Shown here one piece after another: positions 17,927-26,321 of a DNA stretch of 64,000 nucleotides. The position numbers were made by a program, and so were the translations under genes. Location of the stretch: assembly GCA_900551115.1 (NCBI GenBank), contig URUY01000012.1:35219-99218 (forward strand), given 5' to 3'. The notes below the pieces were generated by a model. The model ran no database searches. It was not told the DNA's origin and was given only the letters and a program-made list of their open reading frames with translations. The DNA is from an uncultured Lachnospiraceae bacterium (lineage in GTDB: Bacteria > Bacillota > Clostridia > Lachnospirales > Lachnospiraceae). Each line of letters begins with the position of its first letter. Position 1 is the first letter of the stretch.

Positions 17927-18019
17927 TCACTCCTGCCAGTTCATTTCCCGCAAACGTTGTATAATCTCCTGCTTTCGCATATCATTTGCAACCAATTTTT
18001 CGTTTTCTTTTTCCTTCAC
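17927..18019 (-). CDS. Short reading frame with good ribosome site; possible Fur-family N-terminal remnant
   Basis: GTG at 18019 lies 5 bases after AGAGGTG and opens 30 codons (starting VKEKENEKLVANDM) that end in a predicted helix (RKQEIIQRLREMNW). That helix resembles the first helix of Fur-like repressors that accompany feo genes in related bacteria, where the protein would continue with an RITxQR motif. Here TGA follows at once and no continuation is readable. It could be a real small protein or the stub of a deleted regulator; I favour the stub, weakly. Confidence 0.35.
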   Translation of the reverse strand: MKEKENEKLVANDMRKQEIIQRLREMNWQE

Positions 18020-18065
18020 CGGTTCACCTCTCAAACCTAAATTTATACAAGACCTATTTACCCCG

Positions 18066-18104
18066 TAAAAAAAGACAGACAGATGAATACTCCATCCGCC
18101 TGCC
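18066..18104 (-). terminator. Terminator of the feo operon
   Basis: On the minus strand GGCAGGCGGATG and CATCTGTCTGTC form a 12-bp stem (G-U pairs allowed) around a 7-nt loop, followed by TTTTTTT. It lies about 50 bases past the Cys-rich peptide gene and closes the feoA-feoB unit. Confidence 0.85.
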
Positions 18105-18154
18105 TTGTAAATACTGTTTCCTATCGTTTTTCAGTTAGGTGTTCTGCGTTTATC

Positions 18155-18310
18155 TTATCCTTTCAGCTCACCACAATGGCAATGTTTACCACACTTTGAT
18201 GCATTGGGGCAGCCAATACACACATGCCCTTTTTTCTTTGCCCTTACGATGTAGCAGACGCTAAGTACAACAATTGTCAATATGATAAGTCCGACAACGA
18301 CATTCGCCAT
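18155..18310 (-). CDS. FeoB-associated Cys-rich membrane peptide
   Basis: A 51-residue peptide with one membrane helix (VVVGLIILTIVVLSVCYIV) followed by a short basic segment and a Cys/His-rich tail (CIGCPNASKCGKHCHC). This is the FeoB_associated family, always encoded next to feoB; a role similar to FeoC in ferrous iron handling is supposed but not proven. ATG at 18310 was chosen because GGGAGG lies 7 bases upstream; longer in-frame starts lack this spacing. It is the last gene of the operon, 41 bases after feoB. Confidence 0.92.
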   Translation of the reverse strand: MANVVVGLIILTIVVLSVCYIVRAKKKGHVCIGCPNASKCGKHCHCGELKG

Positions 18311-18351
18311 ATCCATTCCTCCCTGATATTTTTCAAACCGCATATACTCGT

Positions 18352-20340
18352 TTAGTCAAGTGCATACTCTGCCTTCAGCTGCTTTTCTGCGCGAACGCAC
18401 AAATAGGTAATAAACGCTGCAATTACCAGTACAGCGACAAGTCCGCCGGCAAATCCTGCGCCCAGTGAACCTGTAGTAATTAAGGTACCAATCTGATATA
18501 CCGCAAATCCTACTACATAGCCCGTTGCCAATTGGAAACCGATTGCTCCGGCAAGCCACTTGCCCGATTTCATTTCGGAGTTCATTGCTCCAAGCGCCGC
18601 AAAGCAAGGTGGTGTAAACAGGTTGAACATAAGATATGCTAACGCAGCCACTTTCGTTAATCCCATAATTGCTGCCACCTCACTGCCGCCGGAAACAAGT
18701 GCAAGCTCTTCCGTATTAATAAAGTTCGTAATGGCAAATACGGTTGCAAGCGTACCAACTACATTTTCCTTTGCAATAAATCCTGTAATTGCAGCGGCTG
18801 CTAACTGCCAGCTTGCAAATCCGACAACAGGAACAAGCAGTACTGCAAACGGTGAAGCAATCATTGCTAAAATGGAATCAGAGCTGTCCTCTGCCGCCAC
18901 TGCAAAGCCCGGTGTAAAGGTTGCCATAATCTGGACCACTGCGTTGCAGACAAGAATAATTGTTCCTGCTTTCACAATATAGGCTTTTCCACGCTCCAGC
19001 ATGGATTTTACAGCAAATACAATCGACGGAGCCTTATATTCCGGTAATTCCATAATAAAAAAACTCTTTCTGTATTTCATTCCGGTGAGCTGTTTGATTA
19101 AAAGTGCGCCAAGAAGAATTAACGCAATACCCACAAAGTACATCACCGGTCCTACCCATGTAGCATCTGAAAAGAATGCACCTGCAAAAAGCGCAATAAC
19201 AGGAAGTTTTGCACCACATGGCATAAAAGTACAAAGCATAGCCGTTGCCCGTCGCTCTCTCTCATTCTTGATAGTGCGGCATGCCATAATTGCCGGAACA
19301 CCGCAGCCGGTTCCGATTACCATAGGAATCACGGATTTTCCGGAAAGACCTACTCTTTTGAAAATCGGATCAAGAACAACGGTTGCCCTCGCCATATAAC
19401 CGCAGTCCTCTAACAACGCAATCAGGAAATACATAACCATGACAAGCGGAAGGAAACCAACTACAGCTCCCACACCGCCAATAATACCGTCTACTAAAAT
19501 AGCCTGCAGAATCGGAGATGCATTTTCTACCTTGCCGGCAACCCATCCCTGGAAGGTTTCAATCCAGCCTGCTAAAATCTCTGACAGCCATGTGCCAAGT
19601 GTCGACTGCGAAATATAGAATACCAGCCACATAACGGCTGCAAAAATCAAAATCCCAATGACCGGATGAGTAATGATCTTATCAATTGCATCATCCTTAG
19701 ACTTTTCTTTTGTCAAAGTCTTTCTCACTTCAACCTTTGCTACAATATCATTCACAAAAGAGAATCTCTTACGGTCTGCATCTTCTACAGCCTTTTTATC
19801 GGTAAGGTCTATATCCCCCTGTATGTACGGTGCTTTCTGCCCTTTCCCGGCTACAGCTACAGCCGCTTGAATTACATCGTTCAGCCCATTTACAGAAGTA
19901 GACACCGTCTTAATAACAGGGCATCCTAATTTCTCTGCCAACATTTTCTCATCGATTTTTGTATCCTTTTTGGCATTAATGTCACTTTTATTCAATGCCA
20001 CCACAACCGGTATCCCAAGTTCCAAAAGCTGCGTTGTAAAGAATAAGCTTCTGCTAAGGTTCGTTGCATCCACAATGTTGATAATGACATCAGGATGTTC
20101 ATGTTTTACATAAGAGCTTGTGATGCTTTCCTCTGATGTAAAAGGAGACATGGAATACGCTCCCGGAAGATCCACAGCAATCAGCTCCTCTTCCCCTTCA
20201 TAATAATTCTTCTTTACCGGATGCTCCTTTTTATCAACCGTTACACCTGCCCAGTTCCCGACACGCTCACTGCGTCCGGTCAGGGCGTTATACATAGTTG
20301 TTTTTCCGGAGTTTGGATTACCCGTCATTGCGATTCTCAT
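18352..20340 (-). CDS. feoB: Ferrous iron transporter B
   Basis: GTP-dependent Fe(II) uptake through the inner membrane. The 662-residue protein begins with the G domain: G1 GNPNSGKTT (residues 7-15), the switch region NWAGVTVD, G3 DLPGAYS, G4 NKSD. A helical GDI-like spacer and the polytopic channel follow, with the FeoB signatures MVIGTGCGVPAIMACRTI and CTFMPCGAKLPV; both contain the Cys residues conserved in the Gate domains. About eight membrane helices are visible. ATG at 20340 has GGAAG at 8 bases; the ATG 6 bases further upstream is too close to it. It is cotranscribed with feoA and the Cys-rich peptide. Confidence 0.97.
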   Translation of the reverse strand: MRIAMTGNPNSGKTTMYNALTGRSERVGNWAGVTVDKKEHPVKKNYYEGEEELIAVDLPGAYSMSPFTSEESITSSYVKHEHPDVIINIVDATNLSRSLFFTTQLLELGIPVVVALNKSDINAKKDTKIDEKMLAEKLGCPVIKTVSTSVNGLNDVIQAAVAVAGKGQKAPYIQGDIDLTDKKAVEDADRKRFSFVNDIVAKVEVRKTLTKEKSKDDAIDKIITHPVIGILIFAAVMWLVFYISQSTLGTWLSEILAGWIETFQGWVAGKVENASPILQAILVDGIIGGVGAVVGFLPLVMVMYFLIALLEDCGYMARATVVLDPIFKRVGLSGKSVIPMVIGTGCGVPAIMACRTIKNERERRATAMLCTFMPCGAKLPVIALFAGAFFSDATWVGPVMYFVGIALILLGALLIKQLTGMKYRKSFFIMELPEYKAPSIVFAVKSMLERGKAYIVKAGTIILVCNAVVQIMATFTPGFAVAAEDSSDSILAMIASPFAVLLVPVVGFASWQLAAAAITGFIAKENVVGTLATVFAITNFINTEELALVSGGSEVAAIMGLTKVAALAYLMFNLFTPPCFAALGAMNSEMKSGKWLAGAIGFQLATGYVVGFAVYQIGTLITTGSLGAGFAGGLVAVLVIAAFITYLCVRAEKQLKAEYALD

Positions 20341-20381
20341 TCTCATACTTCCTTTCTATCTGTTATTGTCTTCTCATTTTT

Positions 20382-20397
20382 GTTAGTTTTCGCTAAC
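20382..20397. promoter_or_regulatory. GTTAG-N6-CTAAC dyad between feoA and feoB
   Basis: A 16-bp dyad in the 123-base gap between feoA and feoB. It shares the GTTAG/CTAAC half-site with the dyads at the dtxR promoter, so it may be an additional binding site for the repressor. The evidence is pattern only. Confidence 0.35.
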
Positions 20398-20463
20398 TAT
20401 CATGTATAAAATAATGCGGCTTATGTCACCTTTTACAAAGCAATTCCTGCCGCTTATTTCTAA

Positions 20464-20676
20464 TTATATCTCGATAGCATCCGAGAGTTGGCTGTCTATG
20501 TTGTATCTTCCGTCTTTGATAGATATTACCATACCACCACGTTTACGTGAAACAACCGTGATTGGTTCTCCGCTGTAACATCCAAGAGAAAACAGGAAAG
20601 CATTCAGTTCTTCATCATTCGTATTAATACTGTTAACGGTATATTCTTTTCCTTCTGTTGCCTCTGTTAATTTCAT
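20464..20676 (-). CDS. feoA: Ferrous iron transport protein A
   Basis: A 70-residue SH3-like protein that works with FeoB in Fe(II) uptake. The fold is visible as short strands around GKEYTVNSINT, LFSLGCYSGEPITVVSRKRGGMVISIKDGRYNI, ending in a DSQLSDAIEI strand. ATG at 20676 has AAAGGATG 6 bases upstream and was preferred to an upstream in-frame ATG at 20712. It is the first gene of the feo operon, transcribed away from dtxR. Confidence 0.93.
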   Translation of the reverse strand: MKLTEATEGKEYTVNSINTNDEELNAFLFSLGCYSGEPITVVSRKRGGMVISIKDGRYNIDSQLSDAIEI

Positions 20677-20764
20677 ACAAATCATCCTTTCCGATAAGAA
20701 TATTTTACGCAACTTATCAAAATTACTTATATGTAATTTGTATTAGTTTATTAAAACCATGTTT

Positions 20765-20793
20765 AGCATACGCTATCACAATTGCTTTGTCAA
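20765..20793 (-). promoter_or_regulatory. feoA promoter with a dyad over the -10
   Basis: Minus strand TTGACA (20793-20788), 17-base spacer, TATGCT (20770-20765). The -10 lies inside a TAGC-GTAT-GCTA dyad, which is where an iron-dependent repressor would act. The promoter match is good; the operator is inferred. Confidence 0.65.
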
Positions 20794-20846
20794 TATTTTT
20801 CACTAAAAAATTATTGTAAATGATAAGTGCTTTTTCTTATATTCTG

Positions 20847-20906
20847 TTTACAGAACATCTTTTAAGTGTTATACTAACTCTAGTTATATAATTCTAACAC
20901 AGTTAG
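20847..20906 (+). promoter_or_regulatory. dtxR promoter with two candidate operators
   Basis: TTTACA (20847-20852), 17-base spacer and TATACT (20870-20875) form the promoter. Two short dyads follow at the presumed start of transcription: TAACT-CT-AGTTA (20875-20886) and CTAAC-ACA-GTTAG (20894-20906). They resemble DtxR-family half-sites and suggest autoregulation. The promoter is well supported; the operators are weaker. Confidence 0.6.
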
Positions 20907-20925
20907 CAAGGAGAATATTATCATA

Positions 20926-21291
20926 ATGAAGCGAACCGAATCACAAGAGAATTATTTAGAAACCATTTTACTGCTTAGCAAGAAGAAACCGGTTGTCCGT
21001 TCTGTAGACATCGCAAATGAATTGGGGTTTGCAAAGCCAAGCATCAGTATTGCTGTAAAAAATCTGAAAGAACAAGAGTATATAACAGTTACTCCGGAAG
21101 GATATATTTATCTTACCCCCACCGGTCTGCAGGTTGCACAAAATATTTATGAAAGACATCAGGTTCTGACTAATGCCTTAATCCAATTAGGCGTTCCAAC
21201 AAAAACAGCTGAAGAAGACGCTTGTCGTATTGAACATGTAATCAGCGAAGCAACTTTTGATGCCGTTAAGAAGCATGTAAACTTAAAATAA
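20926..21291 (+). CDS. DtxR/MntR-family metal-dependent repressor
   Basis: A 121-residue metalloregulator. The winged helix-turn-helix is at the N-terminus (ESQENYLETILLLSKKKPVVRSVDIANELGFAKPSISIAVKNL), followed by the dimerisation and metal-binding segment (YERHQVLTNALIQLGV…EEDACRIEHVIS) with the His, Glu and Cys ligands expected of the family. It lacks the SH3 extension of long DtxR proteins, as usual in Lachnospiraceae. Divergent orientation to feoAB argues for Fe(II) rather than Mn(II) control. AAGGAG lies 12 bases before the ATG, a little far. Confidence 0.93.
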   Translation: MKRTESQENYLETILLLSKKKPVVRSVDIANELGFAKPSISIAVKNLKEQEYITVTPEGYIYLTPTGLQVAQNIYERHQVLTNALIQLGVPTKTAEEDACRIEHVISEATFDAVKKHVNLK

Positions 21292-21294
21292 AGG

Positions 21295-21586
21295 GGCGCA
21301 ACCTCATCCCCATATACTTTCCAAGTTCCGATACATTTGTAATTCTGTGCTTTGTTTTCTATGAACCCTTTGACATCCTCAAACGGGCTTCTTCTAATTG
21401 TTCCGCTCCCATGGATGGGCATCCGATAGCAAACGCTTTTGCTGTTTTAAGCTCTTCCATATTTTCCTCATCAGCATTCCAGACTGTAACCTCCGCACCA
21501 GCTTCTTTTGCACCATCCGCAATTGCCATGGCCATTGCCTGTGTATTTCCTGTACCACTCCAGTATACTAAGTATACATTACTCAT
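21295..21586 (-). pseudogene. Flavodoxin remnant with internal deletion
   Basis: ATG at 21586 opens a clear flavodoxin N-terminus: the FMN phosphate loop WSGTGNTQAMA, then EVTVWNADEEN and AIGCPSMGAEQLEEA. Flavodoxins run to about 145 residues, but this frame stops after 75 (base 21359). In the next frame, without a start, the reading continues as PFEDVKGFIENKAQNYKCIG and then TWKVYGDEVAPL up to the end of dtxR. That second piece looks protein-coding but does not align with the usual flavodoxin end. The arrangement suggests a deletion fusing two genes. It is probably not functional. Confidence 0.7.
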
Positions 21587-21787
21587 ATTATATTCTCGCT
21601 TTCTCTCCGCAGAATGACCGGCAAATATACCACAGAAAAAAATCCTGATTATAAAATATTGCACTCAATTCATATATTTTTTATATTTTTCCGCTTGCCA
21701 ATTCAAAAAAATAAGTATAATAGCATATTGTATATAGTACCAAAGCCCCATAAAAGTACATATGAAAAATGCAAGGAGGATACGATT

Positions 21788-23473
21788 ATGTTTAAAAAAC
21801 TGGAACAGTTAAAGCTTTCCAAAAGACTGAATTTCGGATACCGCGTGGTAATTTTTTTGATGATTATATCCGGATTATTCAGCACAATGGGACTAATTTC
21901 GCTGTATGCTAATGTAAATAATTATATTAATGGTTCACAGCGGGCCGATACGGCTGTAAAAATCTGCCGGATTAATATTAATATTGCCGCAAGGAATATT
22001 CGTGAAATGGCGATAAATCCTGACGAAAGCACCTACGACGAATACGAAACAACTATTACCGAAAAATTAAATGAGCTTAACACAGAATTGGAAATCCTGA
22101 AAAATACAGGATTGATTGAGGATGAATTATATACACGGTACGCGGATTCCCTAAACGAATGGGGAGAAATCGGCTGGGATATTATCAACGAGATAAAAGC
22201 CGGCAACCATGATGTTGTGATTCACAAAATATTGACCGAATGCGCTCCTGCACTGAATGAAGCAGTTACTATTTCCAACCAGCTTGACCAGGTAACAGAT
22301 GATTTAAAGAATGCATCCATCCAAAGCTGCCTGTATACGACAATTGCCTGCATTGTCCTGATTATTGTTTTCATTGTTACCGCGACTATATTGGCTGCAA
22401 AGCTCGGCAAACGCATTGTTGCCTCTATCGTTTCTCCGCTCAGCGAAATTGAAACTGTAGCTGCCGAACTGGCTGCCGGTAATCTCCACAGCAATTTAGA
22501 TTACCGTTCAGAGGATGAAATTGGCCGCCTTGCACACAGTCTTCGTAAATCCATACGCATTTTAGGTTCTTATATTGATGATATTGACAGAGCAATGAAG
22601 GAATTTGCTGACGGTAACTTTGACGTACAGCCTGAAGTAGAATGGAAAGGTGATTTTGTCAGCATACTGGATTCCTTCATGCATTTTGAAGAAAGCATAG
22701 CCGTAACAATAAAAGGAATTCAGAGCGTTGCCAATCAGGTTACCAGCGGCGCCGAGCAGGTGGCTGCCAGTGCAACTGACTTGGCAGAAGGTGCAACCGA
22801 GCAGGCCAGTGTAACAGAGGAAGTTGCTGCCACTCTTGAAAATGTATCCGAACAGGTTTCCCAAAATGCTGAAAATGCCAAAAATATCAGTAAAGAAGTA
22901 GAAAATGTTGGAAGTGAAATTATAAACAGCGATGAGAAGATGAACGAAATGGTAGCTTCCATGCATGAAATCAATAATGCATCCCAAAAAATCAGTCAGA
23001 TTATCGCTGCTATTAACGATATTGCAGCACAGACCAATCTTTTGGCTCTCAACGCTTCCATTGAAGCAGCCAGAGCCGGCGATGCAGGAAAAGGCTTTGC
23101 CGTTGTTGCGGATCAGGTATCTGTTTTAGCGGCACAGAGCGCCGATGCGGCAAAGGAATCCACCGCCCTGATACAATCTTCTGTAGATGCTGTAAAAAAG
23201 GGTATGGTAATTGCAAATGAAACCGCAGAACAGCTTCAAAATGTTGTTGCAGGCTCTAAAGTCATTACAGAAAAAGTCAACAATGTAGCTTACGCACTTG
23301 AAAACCAGTCCTCAGCCATCGCACAGATTAACGAAGGTGTGGAACAAATTAATGATGTGGTACAGACTAACTCGGCAACCTCAGAAGAATGTTCTGCTGC
23401 CAGTCAGGAAATGAGCAGTCAGGCTGAAACCTTAAAAGAACTTATCCGCAAATTTAAGGTTGGTAAATTTTAA
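21788..23473 (+). CDS. Methyl-accepting chemotaxis protein with four-helix-bundle-type sensor
   Basis: A 561-residue chemoreceptor. It has a membrane helix near residues 18-40, a periplasmic-side helical region of about 145 residues (4HB_MCP-like), a second membrane helix near 185-207, a HAMP domain ([18 protein letters not shown]), and a cytoplasmic signalling domain with the conserved hairpin [16 protein letters not shown]. The C-terminus lacks a CheR-tether pentapeptide. AAGGAGG lies just upstream of ATG 21788; longer in-frame starts have no ribosome site. No che or fla genes are in the window, so its signalling partners are elsewhere or it serves another system. Confidence 0.93.
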   Translation: MFKKLEQLKLSKRLNFGYRVVIFLMIISGLFSTMGLISLYANVNNYINGSQRADTAVKICRININIAARNIREMAINPDESTYDEYETTITEKLNELNTELEILKNTGLIEDELYTRYADSLNEWGEIGWDIINEIKAGNHDVVIHKILTECAPALNEAVTISNQLDQVTDDLKNASIQSCLYTTIACIVLIIVFIVTATILAAKLGKRIVASIVSPLSEIETVAAELAAGNLHSNLDYRSEDEIGRLAHSLRKSIRILGSYIDDIDRAMKEFADGNFDVQPEVEWKGDFVSILDSFMHFEESIAVTIKGIQSVANQVTSGAEQVAASATDLAEGATEQASVTEEVAATLENVSEQVSQNAENAKNISKEVENVGSEIINSDEKMNEMVASMHEINNASQKISQIIAAINDIAAQTNLLALNASIEAARAGDAGKGFAVVADQVSVLAAQSADAAKESTALIQSSVDAVKKGMVIANETAEQLQNVVAGSKVITEKVNNVAYALENQSSAIAQINEGVEQINDVVQTNSATSEECSAASQEMSSQAETLKELIRKFKVGKF

Positions 23474-23503
23474 CTTCATTACTTATATCCAGATAAAACA
23501 AAG

Positions 23504-23545
23504 AAGCTCCGGCAAGTCAAAATGCTAACTGCCGGAGCTTTTTTT
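23504..23545 (+). terminator. Terminator after the chemoreceptor gene
   Basis: An 11-bp perfect stem (AAGCTCCGGCA / TGCCGGAGCTT) around a 15-nt loop, followed by TTTTT. It lies 30 bases after the stop codon and is a classic intrinsic terminator. Confidence 0.92.
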
Positions 23546-23560
23546 ATCTCATCATTTCTT

Positions 23561-24082
23561 TTATAGCTGTTCTTTTCTCTTACTCACCCTTTGTACCAGC
23601 ATGTACACTATCACTGCATCCGCTACACCGAGAAGAATGCCGCCCAGAATATCCGTTGGATAATGCACGAACAGATAGAGTCTGGAAAAGGCTATGGCTG
23701 CTGCAAACACAAGCGCAGGAATACCTGCCTTTTTAGAGTACAGGAAAATGACCGTTGCCGCCGTAAACCCGTTCAGGGTGTGTCCCGATGGAAAAGAATA
23801 TTCACCGGGCTGCGGAATTAAAAGCGTTACAGAGGTATCCACCACACAGGGGCGCTCTCTTCCTATCAGATTTTTCAGCATCAGATTTCCTAAAAGATAG
23901 GACAACGCCATAGCTCCCATCATCGTAAATCCCATACGTCTGGTTTTCTGAGGAATCAGCAGGACAACACTGATGGCAATCCATATGAGTCCGCCATTGC
24001 CCAGGGCAGATATAAAAACCATCACCTTATCAAGCAGCTCTGTATGCCATCCCTGTATCGCATATAAAATTTCCAGTTCCAT
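23561..24082 (-). CDS. PAP2-family membrane phosphatase
   Basis: A 173-residue integral membrane phosphatase of the PAP2 superfamily, acting on a lipid phosphate such as undecaprenyl pyrophosphate or phosphatidate. The three signature motifs are present: KNLIGRERP (KX6RP), PSGHTLNG (PSGH) and SRLYLFVHYPTDILGG (SRX5HX3D). Five or six helices are visible. It lies 15 bases downstream of the purine permease gene on the same strand and could be cotranscribed. Undecaprenyl pyrophosphate recycling (BcrC-like) is the likeliest job but cannot be separated from lipid phosphatase activity. Confidence 0.9.
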   Translation of the reverse strand: MELEILYAIQGWHTELLDKVMVFISALGNGGLIWIAISVVLLIPQKTRRMGFTMMGAMALSYLLGNLMLKNLIGRERPCVVDTSVTLLIPQPGEYSFPSGHTLNGFTAATVIFLYSKKAGIPALVFAAAIAFSRLYLFVHYPTDILGGILLGVADAVIVYMLVQRVSKRKEQL

Positions 24083-24097
24083 TTGCGCCGCCCGCTG

Positions 24098-25459
24098 TTA
24101 GCCCGGCAGGCATGCCAGCAATACAAAGTTCAAAATAAACAGAACCGTTGCCACTGCCAGAATAGGATGGATTTCCTTAACCTTGCCTTTTGCAATCTTA
24201 ACGATGCAGTACATAATGAAGCCTGTTCCGATACCGTAACTGATGGAATAGCACAGCGCCATAAAGATAGCAGCGAAGAAAGCCGGTACAGCATCTTCAA
24301 ATTCGGTCCATGCAATATCCTTGAAGGAGGAAAGCATCATAACACCAACTACAACCAGTGCAGGAGCGGTAGCCGCTGAAGGAATTGCACTGACAAAGGT
24401 AGCTAAAAAGGCGCTGACTGCAAAGCAGAGAGCAACAACCACACTGGTAAGACCGGTACGTCCGCCTGCACCGATACCTGCTGCACTTTCTACATAGGTA
24501 GTCGTATTGGAGGTACCGAAAATAGCGCCGACAGAGGTTGCTGTTGCATCAGCAAATAAAGCCTTGTCCATCTTGGACTTGAAGCCTGCGCCTGTTTCCA
24601 TTGCTTTTTCATCATCATCACTGAAGATACCGCTGCGGCGTCCGGTTCCGATAAAGGTTCCGATTGTATCAAAGGTATCAGAAAGGCTGAATGCAAAAAT
24701 CGTAATCAGAGCAAGCGGAAGCCTGGACACATCCGTAAACAGAGAAGGGATACCTTCTGCAGTAAAGATTGCACCAAAGGTGCTGGGCAGAGCCTTACAT
24801 GCATCAGTAAAGCTGATAGCATCACCGGTAACCGTAACACCCATGGGAATACCGATAATAGTAGTTACAATAATACCGATAAGAATAGAGCCTTTTACAT
24901 GAAGTACTTCTAATACAATGATTAAGACCAGACCAATAAGGAACAGAATAAGCGCCGGCTGGTTAATCGTAGCCATAGCAGGAACACCGCTGCCGAAATT
25001 GACCATACCTACATTCAGAAGTCCGATATATGCCACAAAGATACCGATACCGCCGCCGATAGCATTCTGTAAGCTGCGGGGAATCGCTTTGATGATATAT
25101 TTACGGATTTTGGTTACTGTCAGCAGAATATTCAAAAGACCGCAGATGAATACCATACTGAGCGCCTGCTTCCAGGTGAAACCGAGTCCGAAGCAGACAG
25201 TGTAGGTAAAGAATGCATTCAGACCCATACCGGGTGCCTGTGCATACGGAACATTGGCAAACAAGCCCATTACAAGAGTACCGATGATGGCAGAAATAAT
25301 GGTAGCTAAGAATACAGCGCCCCATTCCATACCCGTCTCGCTTAAAATAGAAGGATTTACCACGATAATGTAAGCCATTGCAAAAAACGTGGTAATACCT
25401 GCCATTACCTCGGTTGACACCTTGGTTCCGTTTTCCTTGAGTTTAAAAAATTTTTCCAT
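24098..25459 (-). CDS. NCS2-family purine permease (guanine/hypoxanthine or adenine, AzgA-like)
   Basis: Imports purine bases by proton symport. The 453-residue protein has about 12-14 helices and the AzgA/PbuG landmarks: an N-terminal TEVMAGITTFFAMAYIIVVNP, the PGMGLNAFFTYTV re-entrant segment, SLSDTFDTIGTFIGTG and the TTTYVESAAGIGAGGRTGL motif. GGAGGG lies 7 bases before the start. A 21-bp dyad sits in the promoter. No purine riboswitch is visible in the short leader. Which base it prefers cannot be decided. Confidence 0.93.
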   Translation of the reverse strand: MEKFFKLKENGTKVSTEVMAGITTFFAMAYIIVVNPSILSETGMEWGAVFLATIISAIIGTLVMGLFANVPYAQAPGMGLNAFFTYTVCFGLGFTWKQALSMVFICGLLNILLTVTKIRKYIIKAIPRSLQNAIGGGIGIFVAYIGLLNVGMVNFGSGVPAMATINQPALILFLIGLVLIIVLEVLHVKGSILIGIIVTTIIGIPMGVTVTGDAISFTDACKALPSTFGAIFTAEGIPSLFTDVSRLPLALITIFAFSLSDTFDTIGTFIGTGRRSGIFSDDDEKAMETGAGFKSKMDKALFADATATSVGAIFGTSNTTTYVESAAGIGAGGRTGLTSVVVALCFAVSAFLATFVSAIPSAATAPALVVVGVMMLSSFKDIAWTEFEDAVPAFFAAIFMALCYSISYGIGTGFIMYCIVKIAKGKVKEIHPILAVATVLFILNFVLLACLPG

Positions 25460-25477
25460 TTACATACCCTCCACGTG

Positions 25478-25498
25478 TACTATAATGTGCTTATAGTA
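25478..25498. promoter_or_regulatory. Palindrome upstream of the purine permease
   Basis: Perfect 8-bp arms TACTATAA / TTATAGTA around a 5-base centre lie about 20 bases before the permease ATG and overlap a possible -10 (TATACT on the minus strand). A candidate operator; no regulator gene is adjacent. Confidence 0.45.
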
Positions 25499-25542
25499 TA
25501 ACGCATGTATGATAAAAAGAAAACCTCTTATTTTATCTGTTC

Positions 25543-26199
25543 TTAAAAATTATTCATCTTATCCAAAAAATAAGTGACATTAGCCTCGATATCACCCTTA
25601 AATACTGCAGAACCGGCTACGATCACATTGGCTCCGGCCTCTAATACCGTGTGTATATTGTCCCTGTTGATTCCGCCGTCCACCTGAAGGTCTATATTAC
25701 GCCCGCTTTCCTTTACCATTTCCCGTACCTTTCTTACCTTGTCCGTACAGGAAGCTATATAGGCCTGTCCGCCGAATCCCGGCTCCACCGTCATAACCAG
25801 TATCATGTCCACTCTGTCAAGATAAGGCCGAAGCACCTCCACGGATGTGCCTGGCTTAACGGAAATACCGGCCTTTAAGCCTCTGCCATGGATATCCGCA
25901 AGAATCTCATCCGCTTTCTCCGTTGCTTCTATATGAAAAGTAATTATATCCGCACCACATTCGGCAAATTCTCCGATATACCGTTCCGGCTTTTCAATCA
26001 TCAGGTGTACGTCAAACACCTTGTCCGTAGCCTTTCTGATAGACTTGATAACCGGCATGCCGTAAGATATTGACGGTACAAAAAGCCCGTCCATTACGTC
26101 AATATGCACATACTGCGCGCCTGCTCTGTCAATCGCCTGCAACTGTTCTCCCAGTCCGGTAAAATCTGCCGATAAAATAGAAGGGGATAATATATTCAT
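25543..26199 (-). CDS. rpe: Ribulose-phosphate 3-epimerase
   Basis: Interconverts ribulose-5-phosphate and xylulose-5-phosphate in the pentose phosphate pathway. The 218-residue TIM barrel shows the family signatures: SPSILSADF at the start, YVHIDVMDGLFVPSISYG with the metal-binding His and Asp, DVHLMIEKPERY, MTVEPGFGGQ and LQVDGGIN. ATG at 26199 follows GGAGGC at 5 bases; a longer in-frame ATG at 26256 would add 19 residues not seen in the family. The gene lies 122 bases after the membrane-protein/amidase pair. Confidence 0.96.
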   Translation of the reverse strand: MNILSPSILSADFTGLGEQLQAIDRAGAQYVHIDVMDGLFVPSISYGMPVIKSIRKATDKVFDVHLMIEKPERYIGEFAECGADIITFHIEATEKADEILADIHGRGLKAGISVKPGTSVEVLRPYLDRVDMILVMTVEPGFGGQAYIASCTDKVRKVREMVKESGRNIDLQVDGGINRDNIHTVLEAGANVIVAGSAVFKGDIEANVTYFLDKMNNF

Positions 26200-26321
26200 G
26201 TCTGCCTCCATGTCAAAAGCTTTTATATCGGTGCCGCACCCGCACCTTACTGTCATCTGCCGCAGCCGCCTGTTTTGGCCGCCTGCCGCTTTGCTCCACT
26301 CATTGTAGCAGAAACCCTGCT

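Noticed and set aside
20926..21291. dtxR considered truncated because it lacks the SH3 domain
   Set aside because: Short forms of about 120 residues with complete HTH and metal-binding segments are normal in related Clostridia.
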